Position numbers and translations under genes: made by a program. This document shows positions 61,373 through 64,000 of a stretch of DNA of 64,000 bases, in pieces. The notes under the pieces were generated by a model. That model had not been told where the DNA came from and ran no database searches. It worked only from the letters and a program-made list of their open reading frames with translations. The stretch's first letter is position 1, and every line of letters begins with the position of its first letter. This stretch comes from Methanolobus sp. ZRKC5 (GTDB taxonomy: Archaea; Halobacteriota; Methanosarcinia; Methanosarcinales; Methanosarcinaceae), in NCBI RefSeq assembly GCF_038446525.1, contig NZ_CP151792.1, forward strand, positions 1,860,001-1,924,000. The letters run 5' to 3'.

Positions 61373-62019
61373 TTGAGGTCCACTCTTTTCCCGGATACGC
61401 TATACACCACGCTCTCACAAATATTGCATGCGTGGTCACCTATCCTTTCAAGGTAGCGAAGGACGAACAAAAGATGTGATGCATTGGTTATTATGGTGTC
61501 ATCCTTTATCATCATCTCAATAAGTTCTTTTTCTGTAGCATAGAATGTTCTGTCGATTTTATCATCTCTTTTTGCAGTGGACGTTGCTAACTCAACATCA
61601 TTACTTGCGAATGCTATCATTGCCTGCTCAAGCATATTTTCGGCGGTCTCTGCCATTTTAGGTATGTTAATGAGTGGTTTGATGTGTTCGCCTTCAATTC
61701 TTTCTGCGACTTCAGCAACATTGACTGCAAGGTCACTCATTCTCTCAAGGTCAATTGTAATCTTAAGGCAGGCGGTGACAAATCTCATATCGCCTGCTGT
61801 GGGACTTTGGAGTGCTATGATATGAGAAATGCATTTCTCTATTTTCATTTCGTAATCGTCAATTGCCTGATCTCCATCTATAACACTTTTTGCAAGCTCC
61901 ATGTCAAGCTCTTTCAGAGCTTTCATAGAGTTATTTATGGCATCCTGGGATAGTTTTCCCATCTGTGTTACATTATTTTTCAGAATACCAAGCATTTCAT
62001 GGTACTTTGTACGTGTCAT
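61369..62019 (-). CDS. phoU: Phosphate transport regulator PhoU
   Basis: A 216-residue helical protein that links the Pst transporter to phosphate-responsive control. I choose ATG 62019 (MTRTKYHEMLGILKNN), with GGGTG inside the pstB stop and five bases before it; a TTG four codons earlier overlaps that site. Two three-helix repeats carry the DLERMSDLAVNVAE and YLERIGDHACNICE metal-binding motifs. It is the last gene of the pst operon. Confidence 0.94.
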   Translation of the reverse strand: MTRTKYHEMLGILKNNVTQMGKLSQDAINNSMKALKELDMELAKSVIDGDQAIDDYEMKIEKCISHIIALQSPTAGDMRFVTACLKITIDLERMSDLAVNVAEVAERIEGEHIKPLINIPKMAETAENMLEQAMIAFASNDVELATSTAKRDDKIDRTFYATEKELIEMMIKDDTIITNASHLLFVLRYLERIGDHACNICESVVYSVSGKRVDLN

Positions 62020-62023
62020 TTCT

Positions 62024-62794
62024 TCACCCAAATCTTCCCGTTATATAATCTTCCGTTGATTTTTCCTGTGGACTTTCAAATATTTGCTCTGTCTTGTCAA
62101 ACTCCACAAGATCTCCTGTAAGGAAAAAACCAGTGTAGTCTGATATCCTGGCGGCTTGCTGCATATTATGCGTGACAATGACAATGGTGTAGTCTTTTTT
62201 AAGTTCGAGAATCAGCTCTTCAATTTTGCCTGTGGATATTGGGTCCAGTGCACTACAAGGTTCATCAAATAGTATAACTTCCGGTTTGACTGCAAGGGTC
62301 CTTGCTATGCACAATCTTTGTTGTTGTCCACCACTAAGGTCAAGGGCAGATTTGTCAAGCCTGTCTGATACTTCTTCCCACAGAGCCCCTGATTTGAGTG
62401 CTTCCTCTACAATGCCACCTATATTTTTTTTGCTTACGCCGTGAATGCGTGGTCCATAGGAAATGTTATCTTGTATTGACATGGGGAATGGATTTGGTTT
62501 CTGGAATACCATCCCCACTCTTTTCCTGAGATCAACCACATCCACCTCATTTGAATATATGTTTTGATTGTCAATATGTACTTTTCCTTCAATACGGCAG
62601 CCCTTAATAAGGTCGTTCATCCTGTTAAGGCATCTCAAAAACGTTGATTTACCGCAACCCGATGGGCCTATAAGTGCCGTGACACTGTTTTTTGGTATGT
62701 CTATAGCTATGTCGTGGAGAGCATGGTTGTCTCCGTACCAGAGGTTAAGGTCATTGACCTCTATTTCTGTACCGTTATCGTAAGTTTCTGGCAT
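62024..62794 (-). CDS. pstB: Phosphate ABC transporter ATP-binding protein PstB
   Basis: The 256-residue ATPase of the phosphate importer: Walker [11 protein letters not shown] (residues ~42-51), [10 protein letters not shown], signature [16 protein letters not shown], Walker [14 protein letters not shown] and the switch His in [12 protein letters not shown] lies before the ATG. It overlaps the phoU start region and follows pstA by 46 bp. Confidence 0.96.
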   Translation of the reverse strand: MPETYDNGTEIEVNDLNLWYGDNHALHDIAIDIPKNSVTALIGPSGCGKSTFLRCLNRMNDLIKGCRIEGKVHIDNQNIYSNEVDVVDLRKRVGMVFQKPNPFPMSIQDNISYGPRIHGVSKKNIGGIVEEALKSGALWEEVSDRLDKSALDLSGGQQQRLCIARTLAVKPEVILFDEPCSALDPISTGKIEELILELKKDYTIVIVTHNMQQAARISDYTGFFLTGDLVEFDKTEQIFESPQEKSTEDYITGRFG

Positions 62795-62840
62795 GTATTA
62801 TCCTCTTAAATATATGTGTGATTTTAGGATGTGGCAAAAT

Positions 62841-63707
62841 TCATCTCTGTAATTTTTTCCTGTAGTGTGATCTCAGGCTTACTGCAACAACGTTCACACA
62901 AAGTACAATTATAAGCAGTATAAGTGCTGTACCATATTGGATTGGTCTTGTCTGAGCAATGCTGGTGCCTGATGTGGCAAGCACGTATAGGTGGTATGGC
63001 AGTGCCATGAATTGTGAATATATGGAATCCGGGAGTCTTGGGAGGAAATAAGCTGCTCCTGTGAGTAATATTGGTGCGGTCTCGCCTGCAACTCTTCCAA
63101 TGCTAAGTATCGCACCGGTTATCATTCCGGGAATTGCTGCAGGAAGGACGACTCTTCTAATGGTTTCCCACTTAGTGACTCCAAGGGCAAGTGAAGCTTC
63201 TCTATATTCTTTGGGAACTGTCAGAAGGCCCTCCTGACTTGCTCTTATTATTACGGGCAGGATTAACAGTGCAAGTGTTAAAGAAGCAGAAAGTATGGAA
63301 GCTCCAAAACCCAGATACTTCACAAACATTGCCAGACCAAACAGTCCAAAGACCACAGACGGTGTTCCTGCAAGATTGCTGATTGCCATTTCAATTGCCC
63401 ATGTGGTTTTTCCAGGCTGTGCGTACTCTGTAAGGTAAATGGCAGCTAGCATTCCCAGTGGCAGGGCAACTGCCATTGAACCTACTATCAGATACATTGT
63501 TCCTGCTATGGCAGGGTAAATGCCACCTTCTGTCATTCTACTTTTGGGCATGCTGGTTATAAATTCAAAGCTGAGGGCGCTGTATCCGTTGGATATGATG
63601 TAATATAGGATTACCAGGACAAATGCAACAACCATTCCGGTTGCGATTTTCAATAGCGTAAAGGCTATTTTTTCATTGATTTTTGGATTGGAGAACATGG
63701 TTATCAC
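62841..63707 (-). CDS. pstA: Phosphate ABC transporter permease PstA
   Basis: A 288-residue permease with six membrane helices. The EAA-type coupling loop is EYREASLALGVTKWETIRRVVLPAAIPGM (given by its ends: EYREASLAL and VLPAAIPG). GRVAGETAPILLTGAA is typical of PstA. Its ATG overlaps the pstC stop by four bases. Another ABC permease type is ruled out by the flanking pstB and pstC. Confidence 0.95.
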   Translation of the reverse strand: MITMFSNPKINEKIAFTLLKIATGMVVAFVLVILYYIISNGYSALSFEFITSMPKSRMTEGGIYPAIAGTMYLIVGSMAVALPLGMLAAIYLTEYAQPGKTTWAIEMAISNLAGTPSVVFGLFGLAMFVKYLGFGASILSASLTLALLILPVIIRASQEGLLTVPKEYREASLALGVTKWETIRRVVLPAAIPGMITGAILSIGRVAGETAPILLTGAAYFLPRLPDSIYSQFMALPYHLYVLATSGTSIAQTRPIQYGTALILLIIVLCVNVVAVSLRSHYRKKLQR

Positions 63708-64000
63708 AGGTCGAACCTATATCTCCTTTTTATGTAGTTGGCTATGATGTTGATTATAAATGTAGTTATGAAAAGTACAGAACCGATTGCAAAAAGAGCA
63801 TGAAAGTGATCACTTCCCTGGGGAACTTCTCCCATTTCCAGTGCAATTGTAGCAGTCATGGTCCTTACAGGTGCAAATAATCCAGAGGGGAATCCGGGGA
63901 TCACAGCTGAATTTCCTGTAACCATCATAACTGTCATGGTTTCGCCGATGGCTCTTCCAATTCCCAGCATAACAGCTGCCGATATGCCTGAAAGTGCTGC
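63704..64000 (-). CDS. pstC: Phosphate ABC transporter permease PstC, 5' part beyond the window
   Basis: The frame is open to the right edge, so only the last 98 residues are seen; the first part and probably pstS lie outside. The visible sequence AAVMLGIGRAIGETMTVMMVTGN is the conserved PstC signature, followed by a final membrane helix (ALFAIGSVLFITTFIINIIANYI) and a basic tail. Reading frame was followed to base 64000 by hand. Confidence 0.93.
   Translation of the reverse strand, partial: AALSGISAAVMLGIGRAIGETMTVMMVTGNSAVIPGFPSGLFAPVRTMTATIALEMGEVPQGSDHFHALFAIGSVLFITTFIINIIANYIKRRYRFDL

Noticed and set aside
1-64000. CRISPR array, prophage or defence island
   Set aside because: No regularly spaced repeats, phage structural genes, restriction or toxin genes are visible.

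Overview
This window is ordinary chromosome from a methanogenic archaeon of the Methanosarcinaceae, probably of the Methanolobus/Methanococcoides type. I infer this from gene content and did no database search. The main indicators are: an S-layer protein with two duplicated domains and a PGF-type C-terminal anchor, a TBP gene, a 7S RNA, an intron in a CAT-anticodon tRNA, archaeal Mre11-Rad50 and SMC-ScpA-ScpB clusters, archaeal P0/L12 ribosomal proteins, TATA/BRE promoters, and PAS kinases and KaiC-like ATPases of the kind common in Methanosarcinales.

Layout. 1-9370: a DRG GTPase (cut by the left edge), moeA fused to a substrate-binding domain, ilvE, tRNA-Arg, an unannotated structured RNA candidate, a 194 bp MITE, a coiled-coil protein, and the molybdate/tungstate transporter modABC with a ModE-like operator. 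9371-19393: cyclophilin, then twelve small secreted proteins with class III (prepilin-type) signal sequences. They form two tandem copies of the same six-gene cassette, each with its own promoter. 19531-30158: mre11-rad50, a coiled-coil gene, then smc-scpA-scpB, all on the plus strand (chromosome repair and segregation). 30309-33473: tbp, an AglJ-like glycosyltransferase and thiC. 33610-36959: a frameshifted iron alcohol dehydrogenase overlapping a PAS histidine kinase, then a SAM hydrolase. 36993-38865: a cohesin-domain surface protein, a second identical MITE and a radical SAM protein. 39059-41728: a Co/Ni ECF transporter split into two converging operons (cbiMN and cbiQO) that share an operator-like palindrome. 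41958-51928: an ABC1 kinase, a methyltransferase, the L12-P0-L1-L11-Spt5-SecE operon (read leftwards), ftsZ, dtdA, a metallo-beta-lactamase protein and rnp4. 52004-55235: tRNA-Ser, 7S RNA, a winged-helix protein, two KaiC-like ATPases and a zinc-ribbon mini-protein. 55236-58383: the S-layer gene with a long structured leader, then a lipoprotein. 58475-64000: an intron-containing tRNA-Met, DNA polymerase B and the pstCAB-phoU phosphate operon (cut by the right edge).

The most unusual items are the duplicated six-gene prepilin cassette, the structured RNA candidate at 4412-4555, the perfectly identical MITE pair with 8 bp target duplications, and several candidate cis-regulatory RNAs and operators: the L1 leader, the ftsZ 3' hairpin, the S-layer leader, the ModE-like site, the paired Co/Ni palindromes and the thiC palindromes. 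No CRISPR array, prophage, complete IS or defence island is visible.
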